From contig JAQUZL010000059.1 in NCBI GenBank assembly GCA_028691385.1, positions 1-11,511 of the forward strand: 11,511 bases of DNA, written 5' to 3'. Positions 1 to 5,925 of this stretch are shown here, one piece after another. The DNA comes from Oscillospiraceae bacterium. GTDB lineage: Bacteria; Bacillota; Clostridia; Oscillospirales; Oscillospiraceae. The position numbers were made by a program, and so were the translations under genes. How positions within the stretch are numbered: position 1 is the first letter of the stretch; each line of letters begins with the position of its first letter. The notes beneath the pieces are model-generated. The model ran no database searches, was not told where the DNA came from, and was given only the letters and a program-made list of their open reading frames with translations.

Positions 1-58
1 TGAAAAAGTGAACTTATCATCGATTTTGTTATCAAAAGACTTGAAAATCAAATAAAGT

Positions 59-76
59 TGCTATAAATTTATAGCA
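59..76. repeat. 18-bp perfect palindrome in AT-rich region
   Basis: TGCTATAAATTTATAGCA is identical to its reverse complement. It lies in an AT-rich stretch just downstream of the antirepressor. Perfect symmetry over 18 bp suits a dimeric DNA-binding protein, but AT-rich palindromes also arise by chance. The site could belong to the control region of a gene left of the window. Confidence 0.5.
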
Positions 77-92
77 TAATAACAATAATGAG

Positions 93-109
93 AGAAACAC
101 GGTGTTTCT
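93..109. repeat. Hairpin/palindrome after the antirepressor gene
   Basis: AGAAACAC, one central G, then GTGTTTCT: 8-bp arms. It starts about 10 bases past the antirepressor stop, where a terminator would be expected. On the minus strand the following bases are T-rich but not a clean T run (CTCATTATTGTTATT), so it is at best a weak terminator. It could instead be an operator. Confidence 0.45.
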
Positions 110-118
110 TTCACGGAT

Positions 119-805
119 TCAGGAATATCCCTTGTCGCGTATCTTTCTTGACGGGCAGTAAATATCGCCCTGTTTGTAAATCAAACCGCGGTCAACAAGA
201 AAACGATTCAGCCGGATGGCGCTTATTCCGAGGTGCGTAGCAATCGAATTGACCGTATGAAGATTCGACGCTGACAGCACATCGTTGCAGTAGTCCACCA
301 TCGGCTTCTGCTCAACAAGCTGGCGTTCTGTTTCCGCCAGCCGCGCCTTGTTGCGTTCAATCGTCGCGTTGGCAATCTGCAACGCCCGCGCCATGATAGT
401 AGATTCGTCGTCGTCGATGCTAGCACCGACATAGCCGCCGGTAGCACGGATAGACGGAAGAACTTCCGAAGTCACCCACTTCTTGAAGCGGCGGGCTTCC
501 GGTTTGCGGGAGCGTAGAATGAGAGAATACATACCAGATTCGGAAACGATCAAAGGATTTCTTCCGCCAGATTGAATACCAATAGTATTGGGGTTGGTTT
601 CTTGGACTTCATCATCATCAACGATCACGCGGATCGTATCAGTTCTGATCTCAAGAACCTCGCAAACATCTTTGGCGACGAACCACGGATTGCCTGATTC
701 ATCCTTGACAACGCGAACCGGTGTCCCGTTGAAGTTGTAGGTGCTGAGTGCGTTTTCCGACTGCGGAGAGGCAGTCCCGGTGAGAGAATCGAACAATTCG
801 TTCAT
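119..805 (-). CDS. BRO-N / KilAC-type phage antirepressor, short C-terminal domain
   Basis: A 228-residue DNA-binding protein. Residues about 20-120 look like a BRO-N domain: NGTPVRVVKDESGNPWFVAKDVCEVLEI near the start, then SGMYSLILRSRKPEARRFKKWV and VLPSIRATGGY, the classic end of the domain. Residues about 135-170 are a charged helical linker. Residues 170-228 match the first half of a KilAC (phage antirepressor C-terminal) domain: a helix-turn-helix around VNSIATHLGISAIRLNRFL and then RGLIYKQGDIY. KilAC domains normally run some 30-40 residues past this point; this one stops at KGYS. The start is supported by AGGAGG about 8 bases upstream, lying within the end of the preceding frame. In phages such proteins lift repression by the lysogenic repressor. 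It is the last early-operon gene visible. Confidence 0.85.
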   Translation of the reverse strand: MNELFDSLTGTASPQSENALSTYNFNGTPVRVVKDESGNPWFVAKDVCEVLEIRTDTIRVIVDDDEVQETNPNTIGIQSGGRNPLIVSESGMYSLILRSRKPEARRFKKWVTSEVLPSIRATGGYVGASIDDDESTIMARALQIANATIERNKARLAETERQLVEQKPMVDYCNDVLSASNLHTVNSIATHLGISAIRLNRFLVDRGLIYKQGDIYCPSRKIRDKGYS

Positions 806-807
806 GA

Positions 808-1107
808 TTACGCCTCCTTCTGGTTGGCGATTTGTTTTTTCTTTTTTCCGGAGGTCTCAAGACCAGAAAAAAGGACTTGCAAAAGGGTTGAAACACGCAT
901 CAGAAGCTGCGCTCCACTTCTTTCGATAGCGGACACCTTTTGCAAGTCCAAAGTAAACGGATACAATGCACCTGCCATAAAATTCCGGGAGTCGTGCCGT
1001 GCAATGACGGTGCGGCTGCCGCTTCTGAAAGGATGTTTCAAGTCCTTTGAATATAATATAGCATTGGATTGTAATTTTTGCAAGTACTTGATGATAATAA
1101 GATTCAT
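808..1107 (-). CDS. Uncertain 99-residue hypothetical protein in the early operon
   Basis: I do not recognise this protein. The argument for a gene is position: its ATG overlaps the stop of the helicase-loader gene in an ATGA arrangement, and its stop lies two bases before the antirepressor ATG, whose ribosome site is in its last codons. This gap-free tiling fits a coupled phage operon. The predicted protein is basic, with a lysine-rich C-terminus (SGKKKKQIANQKEA) and no clear domain or membrane segment. The argument against is that the same stretch carries a 14-bp inverted repeat and related repeats, which suggests a DNA or RNA element. Start and stop alone do not settle it. It may be a small phage protein or a non-coding control/origin region. 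Confidence 0.4.
   Translation of the reverse strand: MNLIIIKYLQKLQSNAILYSKDLKHPFRSGSRTVIARHDSRNFMAGALYPFTLDLQKVSAIERSGAQLLMRVSTLLQVLFSGLETSGKKKKQIANQKEA
873..949. repeat. 14-bp perfect inverted repeat GGACTTGCAAAAGG
   Basis: GGACTTGCAAAAGG at 873-886 is exactly matched by its reverse complement at 936-949, with 49 bases between. A 14-bp perfect match over this distance is unlikely by chance. Related copies on the minus strand lie at 1032-1045 (GGACTTGAAACATC) and 1074-1087 (GTACTTGCAAAAAT), and a weaker plus-strand relative (AGACTTGAAAATC) at 37-49. A small extra hairpin, GGTCT-CA-AGACC, is at 853-864. Confidence 0.7.
1032..1087 (-). repeat. Two further iteron-like copies of the GGACTTGCAAAAGG motif
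   Basis: Minus-strand copies GGACTTGAAACATC (1045 to 1032) and GTACTTGCAAAAAT (1087 to 1074) match the inverted-repeat motif at 10 and 11 of 14 positions. They share its orientation with the copy at 949-936. The second lies at the very start of the 808-1107 frame, close to the stop of the helicase-loader gene. Confidence 0.45.
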
Positions 1108-1871
1108 TTTTTCTCCTCAATTTTTACCATGGCTCCACCTTCAATCATTCGGTCGATCCTGCTGACTACGCCGTCTCCGATGTCTGCGTTTTCAAAGCGT
1201 TCCGCAAGTTCCGACAATGCCAGATTAGACGTAACCCACAAACGGCATTTGCAGTCTCCTCCAAGCAATCGGTCAAAAACCTCATACAACATCTCTCCGG
1301 CTGTTTCTGTGATACGGCGCTTGCCGATGTCATCAATCAAGAGAATCGACTCGTTCAGAAGATCAAGAATATAATCCATCGAAGATTCGCTGGCTGTTTT
1401 GCAGATTCTCGCATAACCTGCCGCCAGTTCCGAAAATCGGATAAAGCGGCACCACAACCCGGATTTCGCTTCTATCAGCAGGTTGAACGCCGCAGCCCTC
1501 GTTTTCCCGCAGTTGTTCGGTCCGGAAATAAACAGGTTAGATCTCCGGTGATCGCGGATTTGCCGTGCCAGACGGTTGTTGCCTATTTTTGCGTCCCATA
1601 ACTGAAAGTTTGGCGGAATGGCTGAATGTTTTAACAGCACATCAATCCTATCTTCACGATTGACGCGTTCTTCATCCTGCTTGCGCTTTTCAGCACACAC
1701 ATCGCAAAGTCCTCTCGTATCGCCGCCGGACAAGATAGTTGACGCCCATTCAGGAACCTCAACCTCGGTTTCGGTTTTCACGCCGCACTGAGGACAGGTG
1801 TTGTGAAATATAACATTTTTGCAGACCTCAGTTTTTGGGAACATATCTGCCATAGCTACCGGCTGTGTCAT
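1104..1871 (-). CDS. DnaC/IstB-type AAA+ helicase loader with N-terminal zinc-binding motif
   Basis: A 255-residue ATPase that, by family, loads the replicative helicase at the phage origin. An N-terminal pair of CxxC motifs (C26/C29 in CPQCG and C56/C59 in CDVCAEK) probably binds zinc, as in many phage and Firmicute DnaC-like proteins. The AAA+ core shows Walker A GPNNCGKT (117-124), Walker B ILLIDD (176-181), sensor-1-like VTSN (213-216), and the box VII arginine in SRIDRM (237-242), typical of DnaC/IstB. An upstream in-frame ATG at 1919 is possible, but AGGAGG lies 8 bases before the ATG at 1871, so I chose that. The gene overlaps the end of the initiator gene by 44 bases and is followed by an ATGA overlap with the next frame. 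It probably acts with that initiator and a host helicase, as no helicase gene is visible. Confidence 0.88.
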   Translation of the reverse strand: MTQPVAMADMFPKTEVCKNVIFHNTCPQCGVKTETEVEVPEWASTILSGGDTRGLCDVCAEKRKQDEERVNREDRIDVLLKHSAIPPNFQLWDAKIGNNRLARQIRDHRRSNLFISGPNNCGKTRAAAFNLLIEAKSGLWCRFIRFSELAAGYARICKTASESSMDYILDLLNESILLIDDIGKRRITETAGEMLYEVFDRLLGGDCKCRLWVTSNLALSELAERFENADIGDGVVSRIDRMIEGGAMVKIEEKK

Positions 1872-2580
1872 TTCGTTTTTCCTCCTGTGAGATGATTTCA
1901 TCGTTCCAGCATTTTCCATTAAGCCATGTCTGCGGATTCTTCCTGAACTTCAAGTCCGGTGTGGACGCCACATAGGGACTGACACGTTCACGGATGACTG
2001 CACGGTCTGATTCCGGGATTTTCTCATAGATGCGTTCGCACTTCACCTTTTCCACCTTCTTTCCGTAGGCAGTCCAAAAATCCTCGAACGAAAAGACTGT
2101 TGTTTTTTCCTTGACATCATTTTCATTGCCGTCAAATAGAGAGAGTGTATTATTAATATTAATATCTGACTCTGGTTCTGGATTATGGTTTAAATCACTG
2201 GGGCTTGTAACGGCGCTGTAACATTTTCTGTCTGCTCTGGTCTTTGCCATGCCAATAGATGCGCGTTTACGTTCAAGATAAGCCTTTTTATATCTCCGGC
2301 ACTCAATGCGGAACAATCCCGTAACATTGTTGTAACCAAATGTAACATCCGCAACATTGCGACGATTTATCTCGGAAATCGATGTTTCAAACTGATGCTC
2401 AGAGCAGCCGACCATTCGCGATAATTCTTCCGCCGTACCCTCTACAAAATATGTTCTGTCATCAAGATACATGCGACCAAGAAGCTCATGCCAAATACCT
2501 TTTGCCTCAATCGACAATATCGCAGTGCTGGCAAACCAATCGCTCCAAAACCACTTATCATATGGCATGTTGTTCGGCAT
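1828..2580 (-). CDS. Phage replisome organiser / replication initiator
   Basis: A 250-residue protein in two parts joined by a polar linker. The N-terminus (about 6-100) begins PYDKWFWSDWFAST and continues with WHELLGRMY, resembling the DUF1376-like winged-helix domain of phage initiators. The linker (about 120-160) is Asn/Asp/Glu-rich. The C-terminus (about 164-230) reads FSFEDFWTAYGKK ... NPQTWLNGKCWNDE, a signature seen at the end of many phage replication proteins and DnaD/O-like organisers. The start ATG overlaps the nuclease stop as TGATG, with GAGG about 7 bases upstream; a GTG one codon earlier is possible. It lies directly before the helicase loader, the same order as lambda O and P, so it likely binds the origin and recruits the loader. 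Candidate origin repeats lie inside this gene. Confidence 0.8.
   Translation of the reverse strand: MPNNMPYDKWFWSDWFASTAILSIEAKGIWHELLGRMYLDDRTYFVEGTAEELSRMVGCSEHQFETSISEINRRNVADVTFGYNNVTGLFRIECRRYKKAYLERKRASIGMAKTRADRKCYSAVTSPSDLNHNPEPESDININNTLSLFDGNENDVKEKTTVFSFEDFWTAYGKKVEKVKCERIYEKIPESDRAVIRERVSPYVASTPDLKFRKNPQTWLNGKCWNDEIISQEEKRNDTAGSYGRYVPKN
2148..2355. other. Candidate phage replication origin inside the initiator gene
   Basis: An 18-bp pure A/T tract (2148-2165, containing the palindrome ATTAATATTAAT) lies in the linker-coding part of the initiator gene. Next to it are plus-strand GTAAC repeats at 2207, 2218, 2321, 2332 and 2342, plus GCAAC at 2351; four of the six continue as ATT or ATC. 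Neighbour spacings are 11, 11, 10 and 9 bp, close to one helical turn. Lambda carries its iterons and AT-rich unwinding region within gene O in a comparable way. The role is inferred. Confidence 0.4.
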
Positions 2581-3650
2581 CACGCAACCTCGACGATTTT
2601 CTTGGTCGGACTGCCTCTAGTAATCAGGTCGGCAATCATCGAATAACACCGCTGTTTTGCTGAATTTTTACTCAACCGTTCACCTTTCGCGTTAGCTTCG
2701 GCGATAAGTTTGTCCGCAACGGCATTCTCCAGCTTTCCGATTGTGACCTTACAGACGTCGTTGAACTCATGAGGCGTCAAGTAGTCCTTGACAACTGCAT
2801 ATAGAGCGTTCAGGTCTTGAATTTCTCTCGCACCATCGGTTATTTGAAAACCATATTTCCCACATCGACCAGTTTCTTCAATGACTTTTTTGACGTTTGC
2901 CTCAATCTCTGAAATTAACGTCTTGACGCCCCTTGACGCGTCGAAAAGCGAGACTAGGGTTGGAATGTCGGAAGGGTCGTAATCGCGCTTACAGGCCAAA
3001 AGACGTTGAAATTTTAGCCTGAACGCCGGACAGTTTAACCGGGCATTGCAATATCGGCAGGATTCTTCTGTGGCGTTGAGAATGAACGGTTCTCCGTTGC
3101 ACCGCTTTATTATGCTTCTGATGTTGGCCAATATAGCTTTTTCGTTAGTGAACACATGATGGCTTCTAGCGTGAATACGAGGCTGAAAAACAAACGCGTC
3201 GCATGATCCTATTTTCTCCATTTGCATCGCGCCGGCCGAGTATGCTGCAAGCTGGATGTTTTGCTTGACGACTTTTACCGGCGTGTAGCCAAACTTGAAA
3301 TCAACACAGATAAGATCGTCCCTTCTTGAATTTATGGCGACGAAATCAGCTGTTCCGATTGTTAGAATACCGCCGTCAAGGTCGTTCCTAACCAGCATTT
3401 TGACCTCATGAGCGCGTGAATAATCAGACTTGGGTGCGATTGATTCTATAAATTCCCAGCACTCATCAACAACGGAAATCTGTTCTCTATTCAGGCCGTC
3501 CAAGTTCCCGGTTGCAACCGCATTGTGAAGAAGCGTACCCTCTGCGGCGTATTCTGACGGAACATCCGGAATGCCAAGTTGCATTTTGTATGCACCCGGG
3601 CAAATCCGGAACATCTCAAGTCGGCTCGGTGAAAATTCGTGGTGATCCAT
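2580..3650 (-). CDS. DUF2800-like PD-(D/E)XK (RecB/Cas4-type) phage nuclease
   Basis: A 356-residue protein with the core of a RecB/Cas4-type nuclease. In order: SPSRLEMFRICPGAYKMQ with C17, EGTLLH at 37-42 (motif I histidine), GTADF with D102, the D-x-K of VDFKFG (D117, K119), and QLAAY at 133-137 (the QxxxY helix). Then CRYCNARLNC gives C198, C201 and C207. Together with C17 this is the four-cysteine arrangement that holds an Fe-S cluster in Cas4/AddB-like nucleases. The remaining 150 residues are helical. Overall it resembles the DUF2800 family of phages. Placed directly after a candidate annealing protein, it is likely the exonuclease half of a phage recombination pair. The ribosome site AGGAGGGG is 8 bases before the ATG, just behind a hairpin. 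Catalytic residues appear intact. Confidence 0.82.
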   Translation of the reverse strand: MDHHEFSPSRLEMFRICPGAYKMQLGIPDVPSEYAAEGTLLHNAVATGNLDGLNREQISVVDECWEFIESIAPKSDYSRAHEVKMLVRNDLDGGILTIGTADFVAINSRRDDLICVDFKFGYTPVKVVKQNIQLAAYSAGAMQMEKIGSCDAFVFQPRIHARSHHVFTNEKAILANIRSIIKRCNGEPFILNATEESCRYCNARLNCPAFRLKFQRLLACKRDYDPSDIPTLVSLFDASRGVKTLISEIEANVKKVIEETGRCGKYGFQITDGAREIQDLNALYAVVKDYLTPHEFNDVCKVTIGKLENAVADKLIAEANAKGERLSKNSAKQRCYSMIADLITRGSPTKKIVEVA

Positions 3651-3666
3651 AAAACACCCCTCCTAA

Positions 3667-3693
3667 GAGCTGTTCGGGAAAACCGAACAGCTC
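3667..3693 (-). promoter_or_regulatory. Strong hairpin just upstream of the nuclease ribosome site
   Basis: GAGCTGTTCGG pairs perfectly with CCGAACAGCTC across a 5-base loop. In the mRNA the stem ends two bases before AGGAGGGG of the nuclease gene and starts about ten bases after the stop of the annealing-protein gene. No T run follows, so it is not a standard terminator. It could tune translation or mRNA decay between the two genes. Confidence 0.65.
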
Positions 3694-3702
3694 AAATGAT
3701 TA

Positions 3703-4404
3703 TTACATTGGCAGTTCGTCTGTCTTTTCCGGATCTGATACCGGTTGCTCCTCAAACGGAGACTGGGCTTCTTTGATCTGAGGAACGTCAACAATATCCG
3801 AATCAACGTCTCCATCGCCAACCTCCTGCCCGGTGACGCCGGTGTAAAGCCACGCACGTGCCTTGCGGAGAGCTTTGCCGATGATCGCGTCAGATCCCAT
3901 TCCGCGATTCACCCGAATCGCAAGCTCCAATTCCTTGTCGAACTTCTGCTTGTTCAACGTCCATTCAAGATGAACCTTGATGACCGCTCCGGTGTCTCCC
4001 ACGTTTCTCGGTATTCCCGGAGTTTCAATCCAGCTGAAATTCGGAATATCGCGGAGCTTGTGAAAATAACCCGCTTTCGTGATATAGCACTGGCGGCTGA
4101 TGATATTAAACTCGTTCCCAACCGGGAACACCCCCTTGAGCGTGGCCTCAATCAGACATTCCCGAACGACATCGACCGGATAGCCTGACGGGTTGTCCGT
4201 CTTGAACCCGATACTCGTGTTCTGCAAGTGCATGACCGGCTCCATGATTTTCGGTGTGAGCAGGTTTTTCAACTCCCCGATCGCCATGGAAACAAGCATC
4301 ATCCGCTTGAACTGGCTCGCCTCCTTTTGCGCAAGCAACCCGTTCGCGGCAGCCTTGTCCAGAGCCGCAACCGTTTCGTTCGCAATAATCAAATCGTTTC
4401 CCAT
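3703..4404 (-). CDS. Candidate RecT-like single-strand annealing protein
   Basis: A 233-residue protein. The middle part, about residues 40-200, contains DVVRECLIEATLKGVFPVGNEFNII and then SRQCYITKAGYFHKLR. The pattern of a small-residue helix, then P-x-GNEF-x-II, then a Tyr-containing strand resembles RecT-type annealing proteins, in which a G(N/D)E-like turn is conserved. RVNRGMGSDAIIGKALRKARAWLYTGVTG near residue 165-193 is a second conserved-looking block. The C-terminus is acidic (EEQPVSDPEKTDELPM), as in several SSB-like proteins. The start has GGGAGG 5 bases upstream. The next gene is a nuclease, so an exonuclease/annealing pair for phage recombination is likely. The family is inferred from pattern and context, not from an alignment. 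Confidence 0.6.
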   Translation of the reverse strand: MGNDLIIANETVAALDKAAANGLLAQKEASQFKRMMLVSMAIGELKNLLTPKIMEPVMHLQNTSIGFKTDNPSGYPVDVVRECLIEATLKGVFPVGNEFNIISRQCYITKAGYFHKLRDIPNFSWIETPGIPRNVGDTGAVIKVHLEWTLNKQKFDKELELAIRVNRGMGSDAIIGKALRKARAWLYTGVTGQEVGDGDVDSDIVDVPQIKEAQSPFEEQPVSDPEKTDELPM

Positions 4405-4420
4405 TGTGACCTCCCGGCGT

Positions 4421-4717
4421 TTACGCCATTTTTTGTTTTTCTCGACTGGAGAACCTCTCCAGCCAGTTGTCCAAATCAGATTTTTTTATAAGCACTCTAC
4501 TTTTGTCAGAATCACCTATCTTGATGGAACAAAATTCGCCTGATAATGCTTTATCGCGGATTGTCTTGGGGGAGAGTCCGCAATAAACACTTGCTTGCTT
4601 CGCGGTCATGTATTTGTGCGGCGTGTAGCCGCCGCTTTGCAGAAGCTTAGAAAAATCAACACCGTATGGCCTCAGCAAACAACTCACTGAATCAAGTACA
4701 TGGGCAGGAATCTCCAT
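4421..4717 (-). CDS. Small MerR/excisionase-like helix-turn-helix protein
   Basis: A 98-residue protein. Residues 36-90 fit the HTH_17 (excisionase/MerR-type) domain: YMTAKQASVYCGLSPKTIRDKALSGEF gives the two helices, KSRVLIKKSDLDNWLER the wing and the closing helix. The N-terminal 35 residues have no recognised motif. Such proteins act as excisionases or as small regulators in phage early regions. It is the second gene of the leftward operon; AGGAGG lies 7 bases before the ATG and overlaps the stop codon of the preceding gene. Position far from attachment site and integrase weakly favours a regulator over a dedicated Xis, but either is possible. Confidence 0.72.
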   Translation of the reverse strand: MEIPAHVLDSVSCLLRPYGVDFSKLLQSGGYTPHKYMTAKQASVYCGLSPKTIRDKALSGEFCSIKIGDSDKSRVLIKKSDLDNWLERFSSREKQKMA

Positions 4718-4727
4718 GACTCACCTC

Positions 4728-5045
4728 CTATTTGTCCTCGTTGATGATGGCTCGCAGAATGGCCTCCTCCACCGTGTGACGATGGCATATCCCGTAGACC
4801 TTTTTTTGACAGATAACGTAATCAATCAACTCCCGGTCTAGAACCTTAATCGGAACAACGTTACGACAATCAGCCTTTTTTCTCTTCCCTCGCAGCTTGG
4901 GGGCGTGGGGCTTCAAGGGAATGCCAAGTTTTCCGCACAGCGCGTTTTCAACAACCTCGGTGTGTGTGGCACCGGTCTTTGTTCTTAAATAAGCCAAAAC
5001 GACCGGGTTTGTGATTTTTACCATAAGTCCGTCTTTGTAATACAT
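4728..5045 (-). CDS. Double ribbon-helix-helix-like small regulator in the Cro position
   Basis: A 105-residue basic protein, first gene of the leftward operon and divergent from the repressor, the place of a Cro-type regulator. It seems to hold two related halves: residues 7-41 (MVKITNPVVLAYLRTKTG, then HTEVVENAL) and 63-105 (VPIKVLDRELIDYVICQKK, then HTVEEAILRAI). Each reads strand, helix, turn, helix, the order of a ribbon-helix-helix fold, joined by a Lys/Arg-rich segment (about 45-60). This is my reading, not a known match. An ATG four codons upstream exists, but GGAGG lies 5 bases before the ATG at 5045 and would be inside the longer version, so 5045 is preferred. Confidence 0.65.
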   Translation of the reverse strand: MYYKDGLMVKITNPVVLAYLRTKTGATHTEVVENALCGKLGIPLKPHAPKLRGKRKKADCRNVVPIKVLDRELIDYVICQKKVYGICHRHTVEEAILRAIINEDK

Positions 5046-5083
5046 TTTTACCTCCATTGATATATTTTATTTACTGCATTTAT

Positions 5084-5112
5084 AATATAGTAGTTAAAAT
5101 GGTAAAATACAA
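5084..5112 (-). promoter_or_regulatory. Early leftward promoter
   Basis: On the minus strand TTGTAT (5112-5107) is followed by a 17-bp spacer and TATATT (5089-5084), a good sigma70 match. Transcription would begin near 5077, about 30 bases before the first early gene. Confidence 0.65.
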
Positions 5113-5154
5113 ATCAAAAATCAGAATTTTTATGTTTTTTTTGACTGTTTTAAC
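5093..5154. promoter_or_regulatory. Candidate operators in the repressor/early-gene divergent region
   Basis: GTTAAAA (5093-5099) and its inverse TTTTAAC (5148-5154) flank the control region; a further TAAAATGG/TAAAATAC direct pair lies around 5095-5110, inside the spacer of the leftward promoter. A -35-like TTGACT at 5141-5146 may drive the repressor, but I find no convincing -10. The rest of the 5058-5229 gap is AT-rich with no gene. Confidence 0.4.
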
Positions 5155-5229
5155 CTTTGTCTATTTGAAAACGAATATACAATGGGTAAATTATGGCAAA
5201 CCACAAGATTACATAGGAGACTGGATGCC

Positions 5230-5925
5230 ATGAGAATAGACAGCAACATCGTATCGGCAATAGAGGCCTATCTGTCGGAAAACAGGATCGGATATGTGGA
5301 ATTTTCCGAAGGGATGGGGGTTTCCGCCGCGGCTATAACCAAATGGCGCAAGGTCGGGAACGGAATAACCAAGTCAAGGTGGGAGCAGATATTTCCGCTG
5401 ATAAAAAAATATCTTCCCACGGATCGTATCTACATCGATGACGCCGGACACGAGCAGTATTCAAGCGCAACAGCAAAACAGTCTAGCTACTTTTTTGAAC
5501 CAAAGTACATCCCAATAAAAGTTCCAACATTTTCCCTGAAACAACTTGAGGAATACGACGACACGCTGGAATCGGTGGCGCAACTCGGCAACAGATTGAA
5601 AACGCAAAGCTCTGAATATCGTCCGAAACATCCGGAAAAAAGCGGAGTTTTTGCTGTGGTTATGGCTGACAATGATTGCGATCCCGTGTTGCCGAAGGGC
5701 GCAAAACTTTTTGTTTGCGCAGGAGAACGGCCAATAACCGGCGGGATGGTGGTGGCAAAGCCGATTAACGGAATGCCGTTTGTTGGAAAATACAACAAAT
5801 CCGGAAACGTTTTTTCAATCTCAAAACTTGCCGGAGAGGATAACATCGGGGGAGAAACAAAAGATGCCAGAAATATTATATCTTGGGTTTTTCCCGTGCT
5901 ATATTACGAAGTGACAACATTTTAG
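5230..5925 (+). CDS. CI-like phage repressor: HTH plus S24-like domain lacking the catalytic serine
   Basis: A 231-residue repressor. Residues about 5-60 form an XRE-type helix-turn-helix (VEFSEGMGVSAAAITKWRKVGNGI). The C-terminal half follows the LexA/CI (S24) pattern: FAVVMADNDCDPVLPKGAKLFV, then GGMVVAKPINGMPFVGKY. The position of the nucleophilic serine (GDSMEP in the family) holds D149 (DNDCDP), while the lysine (K187) remains. The fold is probably kept for dimerisation, but self-cleavage is unlikely. An Ala-Gly pair (72-73) in the linker is the dipeptide cut in CI. The first in-frame ATG at 5182 has no ribosome site; AGGAG lies 10 bases before the ATG at 5230, so I use that. Divergent from the early operon, as expected of the lysogeny repressor. 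Confidence 0.82.
   Translation: MRIDSNIVSAIEAYLSENRIGYVEFSEGMGVSAAAITKWRKVGNGITKSRWEQIFPLIKKYLPTDRIYIDDAGHEQYSSATAKQSSYFFEPKYIPIKVPTFSLKQLEEYDDTLESVAQLGNRLKTQSSEYRPKHPEKSGVFAVVMADNDCDPVLPKGAKLFVCAGERPITGGMVVAKPINGMPFVGKYNKSGNVFSISKLAGEDNIGGETKDARNIISWVFPVLYYEVTTF

Noticed and set aside
824..1165. Other frames across the repeat-rich stretch (824-1165 plus, 857-1120 minus)
   Set aside because: Neither has a ribosome site nor fits the operon spacing; the 857-1120 frame overlaps both neighbours.
1872..1919. Longer N-terminus for the helicase loader
   Set aside because: AGGAGG lies correctly before the ATG at 1871, and the extra residues overlap the initiator gene further without recognisable features.
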